Numbered from the stretch's first letter, positions 36,017-46,913 are shown. The stretch: 64,000 nucleotides of DNA from Colwellia sp. C1TZA3 (GCF_007954265.1 NZ_VOLS01000013.1:22259-86258), one strand, 5' to 3'. Program-made: numbers and translations. The notes: a model not told the origin generated them from the letters alone.

Positions 36017-36973
36017 ATGACATTATCGAATAACCTATCAAACGCGTTTGAGCAGCTTGCTAAGCTGCCGCAACAAAAAATCATCCAAGTAACTATCTTA
36101 GTGTTACTTAGTTATATTGCCTTTCTATTTGCGCAAATAACGTGGCTAGGGTTAGCAGAGACAAATCATAATGCGAATTTAAAACTCAATGGATTATCAT
36201 CTGTTTCAGCGGCGCCAAAAGAACAAGTTCAAGTAAAAGCTATTCAAGCGCTCAATCTTTTTGGTGCATTTTCTCAGCAACCAACAGCACGCGTAGAAGA
36301 GGTGGTTGAAGACGCACCCGAGACACGGCTGAAACTCACTTTAACAGGTGTGGTTGCCAGTAGTGACAAAGCATCTGCTGCCGCAGTAATAGAAAGTGCC
36401 GGCAAGCAGGCAACCTATAGTATTGGTGAAAATATTAAAGGCACTCGAGCCGCGTTAGAAGATGTTTTTAACGACCGTGTGTTGTTAAAAGTATCGGGTC
36501 GGCTAGAAACCTTAATGTTTGAGGGCTTACTATTTGATAAAAACATTAAGGTCATTAAACCACGTTACAACCAGCAAGCCGCGAGCCTGCCAGTAAGTAA
36601 TACAGGCCAAATTTTTTCACCCACCAATATTGTTGATCAACGAGATAATAAAGCGCTAAACCAAGTGACTAAATCGCTGCAAAAAGAATTGGCTAACGAC
36701 CCGGGTAAAATTACTGACTATTTAAGAATCTCCCCTAAACGAGAAAATGGTAAAATTACCGGCTATCAACTAATGCCAGCAAAAGATCCAACTTTTTTTC
36801 AAAGTGCGGGTCTTAAATCCGGTGATGTTGCGATACAAATGAATGGTTTTGATTTAACCGCGCCACGAGAGGCGGCTCAAGCGCTACAATCTTTAAAAGA
36901 ACAACGCGAAGTTTCGCTGTTACTTAACCGTGATGGTGACATAACAGAAATACTCTTCAGTATAGACAATTAG
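36017..36973 (+). CDS. gspC: Type II secretion system protein GspC
   Basis: Inner-membrane component linking the cytoplasmic platform to the secretin. 318 residues. One N-terminal membrane helix (IIQVTILVLLSYIAFLFAQITWLGL) is followed by the HR domain (ETRLKLTLTGVVASSDKASAAAVIESAGKQATYSIGENI), which contacts GspD N0, and a C-terminal PDZ-like domain (GYQLMPAKDPTFFQSAGLKSGDVAIQMNGFDLTAPREAAQALQSL). First gene of the complete gspC-N operon. No ribosome binding site stands out before the ATG. Confidence 0.95.
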   Translation: MTLSNNLSNAFEQLAKLPQQKIIQVTILVLLSYIAFLFAQITWLGLAETNHNANLKLNGLSSVSAAPKEQVQVKAIQALNLFGAFSQQPTARVEEVVEDAPETRLKLTLTGVVASSDKASAAAVIESAGKQATYSIGENIKGTRAALEDVFNDRVLLKVSGRLETLMFEGLLFDKNIKVIKPRYNQQAASLPVSNTGQIFSPTNIVDQRDNKALNQVTKSLQKELANDPGKITDYLRISPKRENGKITGYQLMPAKDPTFFQSAGLKSGDVAIQMNGFDLTAPREAAQALQSLKEQREVSLLLNRDGDITEILFSIDN

Positions 36974-36990
36974 AATAAAAGGAATAATAA

Positions 36991-39078
36991 ATGCGCAAAT
37001 TTTTAAGCGCACCTTGGTATAAGCGAAGCCTTACCGGGGTTGTTACTGCAGTTTTACTCAATAGTGTTTTGCTTTCTGCTAATATCAATGCTGCAGAATA
37101 TTCGCCCAATTTCAAAGGGACAGAAATTGGGGAATTTATTAATATTGTTGGTAAAAACCTAAGAAAAACCATGATCGTCGATCCGAACGTACGTGGCAAA
37201 GTTAATGTCCGTAGTTATGATTTATTAACGGAAGAGCAATATTATCAATTTTTCTTAAATGTGCTTGAAGTCTATGGTTTTTCTGCTGTTGCAATGGAAA
37301 ATAATATTGTCAAAATTATTCGAAATAAAGATGCAAAAACCTCTTCTATACCCGTAGTGGGTAATGAAAACCCCGGTGCAGGTGACGAAATGGTTACCCG
37401 CGTTGTTGAAGTTAAAAATGTCACGGTGCGCGAACTTACGCCATTGCTACGCCAATTATCAGATCAAGCGGGTGGCGGTAACGTGGTTAACTATGATCCT
37501 GCCAACGTTATTATGCTAACCGGCACGGCAGCTGTGGTTAATCGCTTAGTACAAATTATTGAACGGGTTGATAAAGCGGGTGACCAAGATGTGCAGATCA
37601 TTAGCCTTAAATATGCATCCGCTGGTGAAATGGTCCGTATTATCGAGGCAATGAACAAATCTGGCCAAGGTAAAGGCGCCGGAACACCGACCTTTTTAAT
37701 CCCTAAAATAGTGGCTGATGAACGCACCAATAGCGTTATTGTTAGTGGTGAAGTAAAAGCGCGTGAGCGCGTCGCAAGATTAATTTCGCGTTTAGATAGT
37801 GAATTAGAATCGAACGGCAATACCCGGGTTTATCATTTAAAGTACGCAAAGTCGGAAGACATGGTGAAAGTACTTCAAGGGGTCAGTGAATCGATTGAAG
37901 CCGACTCCTCAGCAACAAGTTCAACAGCACGAAAAAGTAAAACACGCAATGTTAGTATTGATGCCCATGAAGACACCAACACCTTAGTTATTACCGCCCA
38001 ACCAGACATGTTACGCTCATTAGAAGCGGTTATTCGCCAGTTAGATATTCGCCGTGCTCAAGTCCTTATTGAAGCGATCATTGTCGAAGTATTTGAAGGT
38101 GACGGCGTCAATTTAGGCGTGCAATGGTATAGCGAACAAGGTGGCGTTACCCAGTTTTCTAACGGTGTTGCACCAATTAGTTCTGTGGCTGCGGCGGCAG
38201 AAGCTGCTCGTTCAACGCCTGGCACAAAAGGTTCAACAGTCACCTCCGAGAATGGTGCGGTTACGGTTAACCCTGATCAAGCCGATACTAAAGGCGATTA
38301 CAGTTTACTGGCCCAAGTACTAGGCTCCGTTAGCGGCACTATGTTCGGTATTGTAAAAGATGACTGGGGCGCGATAGTACAAGCGGTAAGTTCAGACACT
38401 AATTCAAATTTATTGTCTACGCCGAGTATCACCACGCTTGATAATGAAGAGGCTTATTTTATTGTTGGTCAAGAAGTGCCTATTATTACTGGCGCGCAAA
38501 CTGGCAGTAACAATAGTAACCCGTTTCAAACGGTAGAGCGTCAAGAGATAGGTATTAAGTTAAAAGTAACACCGCAAATTAATGAAGGTAGCGGTGTGCA
38601 GTTAACCATTGAACAAGAAGTGTCTTCGGTGAGTGGTGCGACGGGGGTTGATATTTCAATCAATAAACGTGAAATTAAAACCACCGTGATGGCTGATGAT
38701 GGCGCAACCGTTATTTTAGGTGGCTTGATTGATGAAGACGTGCAAGAAAGTGTGCAAAAAGTACCTTTACTAGGTGATATTCCATTTATTGGTCACTTGT
38801 TTAAATCTACCAGCAACACCACACGTAAGCGTAATTTGATGGTTTTTTTACGACCAACGATTGTTCGTGATGGTAAATTGATGAATGACCTAAGTAGAGA
38901 AAAATACAACTATATTCGCGCGCTAGAAATTCAAAAGAAAGCAGCGGGTCTTGAATTAATGTCGGATGAGAAGTTACCTATTTTGCCAAAATGGAATGAT
39001 CAATTGGCATTACCACCGTCGTTTAACGAGTACATGAAAAAGCGTGATGAAGAAAAGTCATCTGCTGAAAACAAATAG
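36991..39078 (+). CDS. gspD: Type II secretion system secretin GspD
   Basis: Outer-membrane channel of the T2SS, a multimeric secretin. 695 residues. A signal peptide (ending NINAA) is followed by domain N0 ([37 protein letters not shown]), repeated N1-N3 domains ([45 protein letters not shown]) and the secretin core with [24 protein letters not shown] and [21 protein letters not shown] precedes the ATG. The short Lys/Glu-rich tail offers no lipoprotein pilotin motif. Confidence 0.97.
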   Translation: MRKFLSAPWYKRSLTGVVTAVLLNSVLLSANINAAEYSPNFKGTEIGEFINIVGKNLRKTMIVDPNVRGKVNVRSYDLLTEEQYYQFFLNVLEVYGFSAVAMENNIVKIIRNKDAKTSSIPVVGNENPGAGDEMVTRVVEVKNVTVRELTPLLRQLSDQAGGGNVVNYDPANVIMLTGTAAVVNRLVQIIERVDKAGDQDVQIISLKYASAGEMVRIIEAMNKSGQGKGAGTPTFLIPKIVADERTNSVIVSGEVKARERVARLISRLDSELESNGNTRVYHLKYAKSEDMVKVLQGVSESIEADSSATSSTARKSKTRNVSIDAHEDTNTLVITAQPDMLRSLEAVIRQLDIRRAQVLIEAIIVEVFEGDGVNLGVQWYSEQGGVTQFSNGVAPISSVAAAAEAARSTPGTKGSTVTSENGAVTVNPDQADTKGDYSLLAQVLGSVSGTMFGIVKDDWGAIVQAVSSDTNSNLLSTPSITTLDNEEAYFIVGQEVPIITGAQTGSNNSNPFQTVERQEIGIKLKVTPQINEGSGVQLTIEQEVSSVSGATGVDISINKREIKTTVMADDGATVILGGLIDEDVQESVQKVPLLGDIPFIGHLFKSTSNTTRKRNLMVFLRPTIVRDGKLMNDLSREKYNYIRALEIQKKAAGLELMSDEKLPILPKWNDQLALPPSFNEYMKKRDEEKSSAENK

Positions 39079-40676
39079 TGATGAGTGACATTACCCCAAA
39101 AACACAAGTTCTTGTTAACGCCAATGAACAAAGTGCTAGCAGTGAAAACACGTTAACGCCTGACGAGTCGTCAACAATTGCGGTTAGCGACATTTTGAAA
39201 GATGAAAATGTCCGCTTTCGCTTACCCTTTGGCTTTGCTAAGCGCCACAGTGTGCTGGTGGCAAATGACCAGGGTATATTACGCTTAGTTTGCACTGACT
39301 TGCTTAGTGCTAATATTTTGTTGGAAGTACGTCGTGTACTCAAAGCGCCTTTTACCCTCGACGTAAAAAGTGCCCAAGAGTTTGAACAATTGTTAACCAT
39401 TGCTTATCAGCGTGACTCTTCAGAAGCGCAACAAATGATGGAAGATATTGGTAACGAGGTCGACTTATATTCCCTGGCCGACGAAATGACCGAAACCGAA
39501 GACTTATTAGAAAACGAAGATGATGCACCGATTATTAAACTGATCAATGCCATGCTCAGCGAAGCCATCAAAGAAAACGCTTCTGATATTCATATTGAAA
39601 CCTTTGAACAAGCGTTACAAATTCGCTTTCGTGTTGATGGCGTATTACGTGAAGTGTTAAAACCTAATCGTAAGTTAGCCTCATTACTTGTCTCACGTAT
39701 CAAGGTTATGGCCAAGCTCGATATTGCAGAAAAACGCATTCCTCAAGACGGTCGTATTTCGTTAAGAATAGCGGGTCGAGCCGTTGATGTGCGCGTCTCC
39801 ACCATGCCAACAGGCCATGGAGAACGTGTGGTTTTGCGCTTACTAGATAAAAACTCAACACGTTTAGACCTACAAGACTTAGGCATGAGTGACGGTAATC
39901 GAGCGCGTTTTTCTGAATTAATTGAAAAACCTCACGGCATTATACTGGTCACTGGGCCGACCGGCTCAGGTAAAAGTACCACTTTGTATGCCGGCTTAAG
40001 CCAAATTGATAGTAAAGAACGTAATATTCTCACGGTTGAAGATCCCATCGAATACGCTATTGAAGGTATCGGGCAAACACAAGTGAATACCAAGGTTGAT
40101 ATGACTTTTGCCCGAGGTTTACGCGCTATATTACGCCAAGATCCGGATGTAGTTATGGTTGGTGAAATTCGAGATTTAGAAACGGCCCAAATTGGTGTGC
40201 AAGCGAGTTTAACTGGGCATCTAGTATTATCTACTTTGCATACCAACACAGCGGCAGGCGCGATAACACGCATGGAAGATATGGGTGTTGAACCTTTCTT
40301 ACTTTCATCAAGTTTATTAGGTGTTTTAGCGCAGCGATTAGTCAGAACCTTATGTCCGCATTGCCGCGAATGTAGCCCCCCATCAGCCGAAGAGCGCAAG
40401 TTATTGCAACTGAGTGACAATGATACTGCACCAATATACCGATCTGTTGGCTGTGAAGATTGTAATTTTAAAGGTTATCGGGGCCGAACCGGTATTCATG
40501 AACTGATTGTTGTTGATGAAAAAGTCCGTGCATTAATTCATAACGGCAAAGGTGAACAAGCGATTGAGAAATTTATTCGGAAATCGACACCAAGTATCCG
40601 CCGTGACGGTTTTGATAAAGTCATGCTTGGCGAAACTACAATTGAAGAAGTATTGCGTGTTACGCGCGAAGACTAA
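39078..40676 (+). CDS. gspE: Type II secretion system ATPase GspE
   Basis: Cytoplasmic ATPase that powers pseudopilus assembly. About 532 residues. N-terminal GspL-binding domain, then the catalytic half: Walker [10 protein letters not shown] at about 293-301, Asp box [10 protein letters not shown], Walker [14 protein letters not shown], His box [10 protein letters not shown], and a C-terminal zinc tetracysteine (CPHC, then CEDC). The start overlaps the last base of gspD: GTG 39078 is immediately followed by ATG 39081, either of which could be used. Translational coupling is likely. Confidence 0.97.
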   Translation: MMSDITPKTQVLVNANEQSASSENTLTPDESSTIAVSDILKDENVRFRLPFGFAKRHSVLVANDQGILRLVCTDLLSANILLEVRRVLKAPFTLDVKSAQEFEQLLTIAYQRDSSEAQQMMEDIGNEVDLYSLADEMTETEDLLENEDDAPIIKLINAMLSEAIKENASDIHIETFEQALQIRFRVDGVLREVLKPNRKLASLLVSRIKVMAKLDIAEKRIPQDGRISLRIAGRAVDVRVSTMPTGHGERVVLRLLDKNSTRLDLQDLGMSDGNRARFSELIEKPHGIILVTGPTGSGKSTTLYAGLSQIDSKERNILTVEDPIEYAIEGIGQTQVNTKVDMTFARGLRAILRQDPDVVMVGEIRDLETAQIGVQASLTGHLVLSTLHTNTAAGAITRMEDMGVEPFLLSSSLLGVLAQRLVRTLCPHCRECSPPSAEERKLLQLSDNDTAPIYRSVGCEDCNFKGYRGRTGIHELIVVDEKVRALIHNGKGEQAIEKFIRKSTPSIRRDGFDKVMLGETTIEEVLRVTRED

Positions 40677-40685
40677 CAATTGATG

Positions 40686-40743
40686 CACTAAGTACAGAAC
40701 TTGGTACTGGCAGTTGGCTCACTAAGTATAGAATTTGGTACTG
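40686..40743. repeat. Direct repeat in the gspE-gspF gap
   Basis: A 24-base unit beginning CACTAAGTACAGAAC occurs at 40686-40709 and, with two changes, at 40720-40743, 34 bp apart. The 93-bp gap is unusual in an operon whose other genes nearly all touch or overlap. Confidence 0.7.
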
Positions 40744-40769
40744 AACTAGGGTTAGATAAATTGTAAATT

Positions 40770-41993
40770 ATGGCAGCATTTGATTATCAGGCAGTAGACA
40801 GCCGAGGCAAAAACAAAAAAGGGGTTATCGAAGGTGACACCCCTAGACATGTGCGTAATTTATTGCGTGAACAGGGTTTAATGCCGATTGACGTTACGCC
40901 CTGCCTGCAAAAAAGTAAGCAAGAAAATAAGCGATCTATTTTTGGTGGTGGTAAAAAAATATCAGCGTCGGAGTTAGCATTAATCACACGGCAACTATCA
41001 ACCTTGGTTGAATCGGGTTTGCCGATAGAAGAGTCTTTGATGGCTGTTGGTGAGCAGTGTGAAAAAAACGCGATGAAAAGTATGATTATGGCGGTGCGTA
41101 CAAAAGTCACCGAAGGTTATGGCTTAGCTGAAAGTATGGCGGAGTTTCCACAAATATTTAATCACTTATTTCGCGCTATGGTGGCTGCTGGCGAAAAATC
41201 AGGCCACCTAGACAAAGTACTAGACCGTTTAGCCGATTACACCGAAAAACGGCAACAACTGCGCTCGCAGCTTATTCAAGCCTTGGTATATCCAGTTATT
41301 ATGACCGTAGTGGCCACTGGCGTTATTGCTATATTACTGACTGCCGTGGTGCCAAAAATTGTTGGCCAATTTGAGCACATGGGTGCTAATTTACCCGCCA
41401 CTACCCAGTTTCTCATTGCCAGTAGTGACTTTTTACGTGACTATGGTTTGGTTATTGTGCTGATTGTCGTAGCGCTGATGTTACTTTGGTCGCAACTGCT
41501 GAAAAAGGCCAGTTTTAGGTTTGCCTATCATCAGCGCTTTCTTGCGATACCCGGCATAGGTAAAGTAGCAAAAAGTGTCAATACTGCAAGATTTGCTCGT
41601 ACCTTGAGCATTTTAACCGCGAGTGCCGTTCCTTTGTTAGAGAGTATGAAAATATCGGGTGAAGTACTCGACAATTTATATATTAAACAAAGTGTTAAAG
41701 AGTCAGCGGATAAGGTTAGAGAAGGAACAAGTTTACGGGTGTCATTAGAGCAAACTAAGTTGTTCCCCCCTATGATGTTACATATGATCGCCAGTGGCGA
41801 AAAAAGTGGTCAGCTTGAGCATATGTTAGGTCGAGCTGCAGATAACCAAGATCGTGAGTTTGAAGCGATTATTAATATATCATTAAAAGCATTTGAGCCG
41901 GCCTTAATGGTCGTAATGGCCGGTATTGTATTATTTATCGTGATGGCTATTTTACAGCCAATTCTTCAATTAAATACGTTAATAGGAAATTAG
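40770..41993 (+). CDS. gspF: Type II secretion system inner-membrane protein GspF
   Basis: Platform protein of the T2SS, 407 residues. Two GspF domains are visible: the first near 70-190 (ALITRQLSTLVESGLPIEESL, then FRAMVAAGEKSGHLDKVLDRLADYTEKRQQL), the second near 270-395 (FARTLSILTASAVPLLESMKISGEVL, then LHMIASGEKSGQLEHML). Three membrane segments: VIMTVVATGVIAILLTAVVP, LVIVLIVVALMLLW and LMVVMAGIVLFIVMAILQPI. It is separated from gspE by a short gap with a direct repeat. Confidence 0.97.
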   Translation: MAAFDYQAVDSRGKNKKGVIEGDTPRHVRNLLREQGLMPIDVTPCLQKSKQENKRSIFGGGKKISASELALITRQLSTLVESGLPIEESLMAVGEQCEKNAMKSMIMAVRTKVTEGYGLAESMAEFPQIFNHLFRAMVAAGEKSGHLDKVLDRLADYTEKRQQLRSQLIQALVYPVIMTVVATGVIAILLTAVVPKIVGQFEHMGANLPATTQFLIASSDFLRDYGLVIVLIVVALMLLWSQLLKKASFRFAYHQRFLAIPGIGKVAKSVNTARFARTLSILTASAVPLLESMKISGEVLDNLYIKQSVKESADKVREGTSLRVSLEQTKLFPPMMLHMIASGEKSGQLEHMLGRAADNQDREFEAIINISLKAFEPALMVVMAGIVLFIVMAILQPILQLNTLIGN

Positions 41994-41995
41994 AA

Positions 41996-42430
41996 ATGAA
42001 AGCAGTAAGAAATAGTCGAGGTTTTACCCTGTTAGAAGTTATGGTTGTTATTGTTATTTTAGGTATTCTAGCCAGTATGGTGGTACCTAACCTGCTCGGC
42101 AGCCAAGAGCGCGCTAATATCCAAAAAGCAGTGTCAGATATTAATGCTTTGGAAACGTCTTTAACCATGTACAAAATGGATAACTATAAGTACCCGACTA
42201 CAGAGCAAAGCTTAGAAGCACTGGTCACTGAAACAGATATCGAGCCAGTAGCACGTCGTTTTCCACAAGGCGGTTATGTTAAGCGCCTACCTAACGACCC
42301 TTGGGGCAGCGAATATCAACTACTAAACCCCGGTGAACATGGCGTTATGGACGTTTTTTCTATGGGGCCTGATGGTGAACCTGGTACAGACGATGACATC
42401 GGCAACTGGAACCTAGGCGATTATCAATAA
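41996..42430 (+). CDS. gspG: Type II secretion major pseudopilin GspG
   Basis: Main subunit of the pseudopilus, 144 residues. The prepilin cleavage site is SRG|FTLLEVMVVIVILGILASMVVPNLLG. The C-terminal half carries the conserved YPTTEQSLEALV and the calcium-binding loop region DPWGSEYQLLNPGEHG with MGPDGEPGTDDDIGNW. It starts 2 bp after the gspF stop. Processing requires a prepilin peptidase (GspO/PilD) encoded elsewhere. Confidence 0.98.
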   Translation: MKAVRNSRGFTLLEVMVVIVILGILASMVVPNLLGSQERANIQKAVSDINALETSLTMYKMDNYKYPTTEQSLEALVTETDIEPVARRFPQGGYVKRLPNDPWGSEYQLLNPGEHGVMDVFSMGPDGEPGTDDDIGNWNLGDYQ

Positions 42431-42455
42431 TCAGTCGCCTTGATTATTGACTTAT

Positions 42456-43082
42456 ATGAAGCTTAAAAATGGCTATTTGCCTAAACATAAACATAAACAT
42501 CGCCAGCAAGGCTTCACCTTAATCGAAGTGATGCTGGTGATTGTCTTGATTGGCGTTATGGTCTCTGCGGTACAATTTACTTTTTCTGGTAATAAAGCTG
42601 AACAACTATTGGAACAAAACAGTGCTCGCTTTGCTGGCGTTTTTGATGTTGCAGCAGAATACGGCCTGTTGAATAATATTCAGTTAGGTTTATTTATTGA
42701 TAAAAATACTTATCAATTTTTGGGCTATGATGGTGTGAGTTGGTCACCGATTGCCAATAATCCTATGTTTGAGGTATTTACTTTACCTGAAGGTATAGAA
42801 ATTACCTTGCAGCTCGATGATCTTCCTATCGAAGAACCCTTGTTGTTTGATTCGTCATTATTAATTAACGAAGATGAAGATAACTTTACTGAAGCAGACA
42901 AGAAAAAAACCATTCCTCAAGTTTATATGCTCTCTGGCGGGGATATCACCCCCTTTAGTTTAACGTTTTCATTGGCAGAGTTTGCTATTGATGGTGATGA
43001 AAATATCAGTTTTAAAGTATCGGGCATTTATACCACACCATTAACGATAGAAGGGCCGCTAGTGAATGCTAACTCTCGTTAA
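42456..43082 (+). CDS. gspH: Type II secretion minor pseudopilin GspH
   Basis: 208 residues from ATG 42456 (the frame extends to a TTG at 42447). A fairly long leader (MKLKNGYLPKHKHKHRQQG) precedes the cleavage site QQG|FTLIEVMLVIVLIGVMVSAV. The globular part is of the GspH/FimT type (AEYGLLNNIQLGLFIDKNTYQFL). Its 3' end overlaps the start of gspI by 17 bp, suggesting coupled translation. Confidence 0.93.
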   Translation: MKLKNGYLPKHKHKHRQQGFTLIEVMLVIVLIGVMVSAVQFTFSGNKAEQLLEQNSARFAGVFDVAAEYGLLNNIQLGLFIDKNTYQFLGYDGVSWSPIANNPMFEVFTLPEGIEITLQLDDLPIEEPLLFDSSLLINEDEDNFTEADKKKTIPQVYMLSGGDITPFSLTFSLAEFAIDGDENISFKVSGIYTTPLTIEGPLVNANSR

Positions 43083-43464
43083 CGCTAGTTTGAATAAATT
43101 GCAAAAAGGTTTTACCTTAATTGAGGTGATGCTAGCGATGGCGGTGTTTTCTATTGCCGGTATTGCTATCTTGGGTACGGCAGATACCAACGTGCGAAAT
43201 TTAGGTTATTTAGAAAGTAAAATTATGGCAAGTTGGGTGGCATCGAACCAGTTAGTCGAAATAACAGTCAACAACGCATGGCCACCAAAAAATAATCAAA
43301 AAGGTAAAGTAGAGTTGGCAGGGCAAACATGGTTTTGGCAACAAAAAGTACTTAAAACCACAGATAAAGACATGCGATCGATTGTTATGCAAGTGCGACT
43401 CGATGAGAAAAAAGCCTCAGCGTTAACCAGTTTGACCACTTATATTTCTAAGCCTAGCCAATGA
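43066..43464 (+). CDS. gspI: Type II secretion minor pseudopilin GspI
   Basis: 132 residues. Cleavage site QKG|FTLIEVMLAMAVFSIAGIAIL, then the GspI pattern ASNQLVEITVNNAWPP and WFWQQKVLKTTDKDMRSIVMQV. It overlaps gspH upstream by 17 bp and gspJ downstream by 4 bp (ATGA). GspI nucleates the pseudopilus tip together with J and K. Confidence 0.94.
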   Translation: MLTLVNASLNKLQKGFTLIEVMLAMAVFSIAGIAILGTADTNVRNLGYLESKIMASWVASNQLVEITVNNAWPPKNNQKGKVELAGQTWFWQQKVLKTTDKDMRSIVMQVRLDEKKASALTSLTTYISKPSQ

Positions 43465-44132
43465 AAGCTGCCGTCATTGAGCATGGTTTGTTAAAAAAAC
43501 CAGTCAGTGCTATGGCAAAGCGTAGCCAAGGCTTTACTTTGTTAGAAGTACTGATTGCAATTGCCATTTTTTCAGTGATCAGCATGGCAAGTTTTAGTAT
43601 TTTTGAAACTGTGATTAATAGTGACACAGCAACTAAAGCACGCACTGATCGCATTAACGAACTGCAACGGGGTTTTTTAATTATCGAGCGCGATATGTTA
43701 CAAATAGCTCGACGCAGCGTACGCTTAAACGGTGAAGCACCCCTGAGCGGTTTTTTACATACTGACAACGACAGTTTCACGACCAGTGAACAAGCTATAG
43801 CCTTTGTTCGTCATGGTTGGACTAATCCAGGTTTACTGTTACCTCGCAGTGATATGCAATCGGTAGCTTATCAACTCAACGAAAGTACCGTCGAACGAGT
43901 ACACTTTAACTTTGTTGATGCGGTGTTAGGCGAAGAGCCAAAAGTAAGGCCATTAATATCGCAGGTAGAAAAACTAAATTTCGAATTTTATGATGGTAAA
44001 AAATGGCAAAAAACTTTACAAGAGCAGAGCTTGCCAATGGCCATTGCGATTGAAATAGACACCACAGATTATGGTATTATTCGTCGCCAATTTATTGTTG
44101 CTGGTGATAACCTGCAAGATAATGGGGGGTAG
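43461..44132 (+). CDS. gspJ: Type II secretion minor pseudopilin GspJ
   Basis: 223 residues. A leader ends SQG|FTLLEVLIAIAIFSVISMASFSIFETV; the signature ELQRGFLIIERDMLQIARRSVR and a later FEFYDGKKWQ with a final Ile-rich strand match GspJ. It overlaps gspI by ATGA, and gspK starts 2 bp after its stop. It is a tip-complex component. Confidence 0.95.
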   Translation: MKAAVIEHGLLKKPVSAMAKRSQGFTLLEVLIAIAIFSVISMASFSIFETVINSDTATKARTDRINELQRGFLIIERDMLQIARRSVRLNGEAPLSGFLHTDNDSFTTSEQAIAFVRHGWTNPGLLLPRSDMQSVAYQLNESTVERVHFNFVDAVLGEEPKVRPLISQVEKLNFEFYDGKKWQKTLQEQSLPMAIAIEIDTTDYGIIRRQFIVAGDNLQDNGG

Positions 44133-44134
44133 CA

Positions 44135-45163
44135 GTGATAAAAATTTTTGTCGGTAAACATACCACCAAAGGTGTTGCGCTAATCACCGTTATGCTTATT
44201 GTGGCGTTAATCGCTATTTTGGCAACGCAAATGACCGCGCGTTTACAATTACAAATGCAACGCACCACCAATATTGGCTCAAACCAGCAAGCCTACTGGT
44301 ACGCTATGGGGGCAGAAGCGTTCGCAAAAAGAGTCTTAATACAATCTTTTGCAGACAACGATAAGGTAACACATTTAGGTCAAATTTGGGCGCAAGGGGA
44401 GAACACTTTTCCTGTCGATTTGGGTGAGATTACCGGTGAGATAACAGATTTAAATAGCTGTTTCAACTTGAATGCCTTACGAGCCAACGATGATAGCGAT
44501 GACAGTAACAATACTAGTAATAGTGGTAATATAGCGAAAAAATCGCCAGCAAGAGCCGCGTTTGAAGAATTGTTAATCATTATGAATATCGAAGGGGTCG
44601 GCAGTTTTGAAGCGCAATATATGGCGGACGCTTTAACCGACTGGTTAGACGCTAATAGCAGTATCTCAAGCTCAGGTGGTGCTGAAGATAATGATTATGC
44701 CGCGAAAGAATTTCCCTATTTAGCGGCGAATAATTATCTTGCCAGTATCGGTGAGTTAAGAATCGTTGAGCATTTTACGGTCAATGTGATCAATAAATTA
44801 AAAGACTATGCCTGTGTTTTACCTAATACTAACCTTAATAAGATAAACATTAATACCATTGCATTAGATAAACCTGAAATACTTGTCGCCATGTTAGGGA
44901 TAAGTCAAAATGAAGCCACACAAGCTTTGTCGGCGCGTGGTGAAAAAGGCTTCAAAAGTGTTGATGAATTCTTTAATTTAAGTGAGTTAAATAAAGCTAA
45001 AATTAGCCCAGAGAAAAAACAACAATTTGCTGTTACCAGTGAGTATTTTAAGCTTAAAACAACAGCAAGCTTTAATAACAGTTACTTTGCTTTGAATACT
45101 ATTATGAAAGTAGACAATAAAAACAATATAAGTGTGATCAGTCGCATCATAGGACGAGAGTAA
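44135..45163 (+). CDS. gspK: Type II secretion minor pseudopilin GspK
   Basis: 342 residues with the relaxed prepilin start TTKG|VALITVMLIVALIAILATQMTARLQLQMQRT, lacking the glutamate at +5 as usual for GspK. A large globular domain follows with LTDWLDANSSISSSGGAEDNDY and the helix-hairpin-helix-like NINTIALDKPEILVAMLGISQNEATQAL. The start is GTG. GspK caps the pseudopilus. Its last base overlaps the first of gspL. Confidence 0.95.
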   Translation: MIKIFVGKHTTKGVALITVMLIVALIAILATQMTARLQLQMQRTTNIGSNQQAYWYAMGAEAFAKRVLIQSFADNDKVTHLGQIWAQGENTFPVDLGEITGEITDLNSCFNLNALRANDDSDDSNNTSNSGNIAKKSPARAAFEELLIIMNIEGVGSFEAQYMADALTDWLDANSSISSSGGAEDNDYAAKEFPYLAANNYLASIGELRIVEHFTVNVINKLKDYACVLPNTNLNKININTIALDKPEILVAMLGISQNEATQALSARGEKGFKSVDEFFNLSELNKAKISPEKKQQFAVTSEYFKLKTTASFNNSYFALNTIMKVDNKNNISVISRIIGRE

Positions 45164-46449
45164 TGGGTGAAACCTTATTTATCCGTTTAGGCAGCCAAGT
45201 TGAAAATAAAATTCACTGGCTGATCAAAACCAACGGACAAGAAGATATTATCGCAAGTGGTGAATTACCCAATGCCAGCGCATTGAGTCAATTAACTGAA
45301 AAATCGACAGCACGGGACGTCGTCGTTTTTGTACCAGCAAGTGACATTGCCATTAAACGCTTAAAAGTGCCTGGCTCATCTCAACGAGCTATTCGTTTAG
45401 CGGCGCCATATATGTTGGAAGAAACGCTGGCACAAGATGTTGAGCAGTTATGCTTCGCCTTTAGTGATATAAAACAAGATGAACAGGGTAATAACTGCTT
45501 TGTCGCGGCACTTGAGCGTAAGCAGCTCGAGCTGTGGTTGCAGTGGCTAGCCAATGCAGGAATATTTACTAAGTTAATTATCCCCGATGCCTTGGCATTA
45601 CCCTTGGACAGCCAAAGTAGCAGCGCAGTGATGCTCGGTGAGCAAGTATTAATCAGACTTGGTGCATGGCAAGTTATGTCATTTGAAGCAAATGCATGGC
45701 CTATTATTGCGCAAGACTTTAGTACATTGGCAGAAAATACTACACGGGCAGAAAATAGTGTATTGGTAGATGAGGCACTAGCAGAAAATGAAAATGCCAT
45801 TATGGCCTACTCACCTCTGTTGCAAGTACCAGCTGAAATAAACGTCGAATATTTACCCGAAGAGCTACCTTTAGCTATTTTAGCGAATAACCATTCTTCT
45901 AAATTCAATCTACTGCAAGGTGAGTTTCAAGTAAAAGAAAAACGTTCAGCAATTAAGACCCATTGGCTTTGGGTGGCCGGTATTGCCTGTGTCGCCTTAG
46001 TGCTTAACTTTACCCTTAAAGGGGCAAAGTTATATTCTTTATCACACCAGCAATCGGCTATTGAAGCGCAAATTATCGCCAATTATAAAGCCGCGTTTCC
46101 TCAGGCTAGGCGCGTAAAAGTGTCGACCGTTCGCTCACAGTTACGACAAAAATTAGCTGAAGTGGGTAATAGTGGCGAATCTTCAGGGTTTTTATCACTA
46201 TTAGTCAAGCTTGAGCCCGCATTAGCTAGCGTGCCTGAGATAAAGCCACAAATATTAAAATTTGACGGTAAACGCCATGAAGTGCGTATGCAAACTATTG
46301 CTAAAGACTATCAATACTTTGAGAAGTTAAAAGTGGCGCTGGAAAAGGCAGGATTAACGGTAAGTTTAGGCGCACAAAATAATCAAGGTGAGCAAATTTC
46401 TGGCTCATTTAGTATTACAGATACCGCAGCTAAGAAGGGACGCTCATGA
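45163..46449 (+). CDS. gspL: Type II secretion system protein GspL
   Basis: 428 residues. The cytoplasmic actin-like domain (MGETLFIRLGSQVENKIHWLIKTNG onwards), which binds GspE, is followed by one membrane segment near residues 266-286 (LWVAGIACVALVLNFTLKGA) and a periplasmic ferredoxin-like domain ending near SFSITDTAAKKGRS. It links the ATPase to the inner-membrane platform. It overlaps gspK by one base and gspM by four. Confidence 0.94.
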   Translation: MGETLFIRLGSQVENKIHWLIKTNGQEDIIASGELPNASALSQLTEKSTARDVVVFVPASDIAIKRLKVPGSSQRAIRLAAPYMLEETLAQDVEQLCFAFSDIKQDEQGNNCFVAALERKQLELWLQWLANAGIFTKLIIPDALALPLDSQSSSAVMLGEQVLIRLGAWQVMSFEANAWPIIAQDFSTLAENTTRAENSVLVDEALAENENAIMAYSPLLQVPAEINVEYLPEELPLAILANNHSSKFNLLQGEFQVKEKRSAIKTHWLWVAGIACVALVLNFTLKGAKLYSLSHQQSAIEAQIIANYKAAFPQARRVKVSTVRSQLRQKLAEVGNSGESSGFLSLLVKLEPALASVPEIKPQILKFDGKRHEVRMQTIAKDYQYFEKLKVALEKAGLTVSLGAQNNQGEQISGSFSITDTAAKKGRS

Positions 46450-46913
46450 AAGCTTGGTGGCAACAGTTAAATAGTCGTGAACAACGTCTTGTTACAGTGA
46501 TGTCAGTGCTTATGTCGATATTTATTTTATATGGTCTTATTTGGCAGCCGCTCACTGAAAATATCAATAAAACAACCTTAAAGCTTGAACGCCAACAAGC
46601 CTTGTTAACTTGGGTAGCAGAAAATAGCCAGCGCTATCAACAAGCAAAGCGTAATGCACGCGGCAGTTCGGGCGCAAGTTTGTCGAGTATCGTTAACCGC
46701 ACTTCTCGCGCTAACAATATAACGATTACTCGTATGCAGCCCCAAGGCGTTGACTTACAGGTTTGGATTGATGAAATATCGTTTAACCAGTTATTAACTT
46801 GGTTAGAGCAATTAGCGATTAACGATGGTTTGCAAGTTAAAAATATAGATCTTAGTACAGCTGATCAACAAGGTGTGGTTCGTGTTCGTCGATTACAGTT
46901 AGGAAAGAGTTAA
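46446..46913 (+). CDS. gspM: Type II secretion system protein GspM
   Basis: 155 residues. A short cytoplasmic part (MKAWWQQLNSREQRLVTV) leads into one membrane helix (MSVLMSIFILYGLIWQPL), then a coiled region (TLKLERQQALLTWVAENSQRYQQAK) and a periplasmic ferredoxin-like domain. It is the partner of GspL. It overlaps gspL (ATGA) and gspN (one base). Confidence 0.94.
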   Translation: MKAWWQQLNSREQRLVTVMSVLMSIFILYGLIWQPLTENINKTTLKLERQQALLTWVAENSQRYQQAKRNARGSSGASLSSIVNRTSRANNITITRMQPQGVDLQVWIDEISFNQLLTWLEQLAINDGLQVKNIDLSTADQQGVVRVRRLQLGKS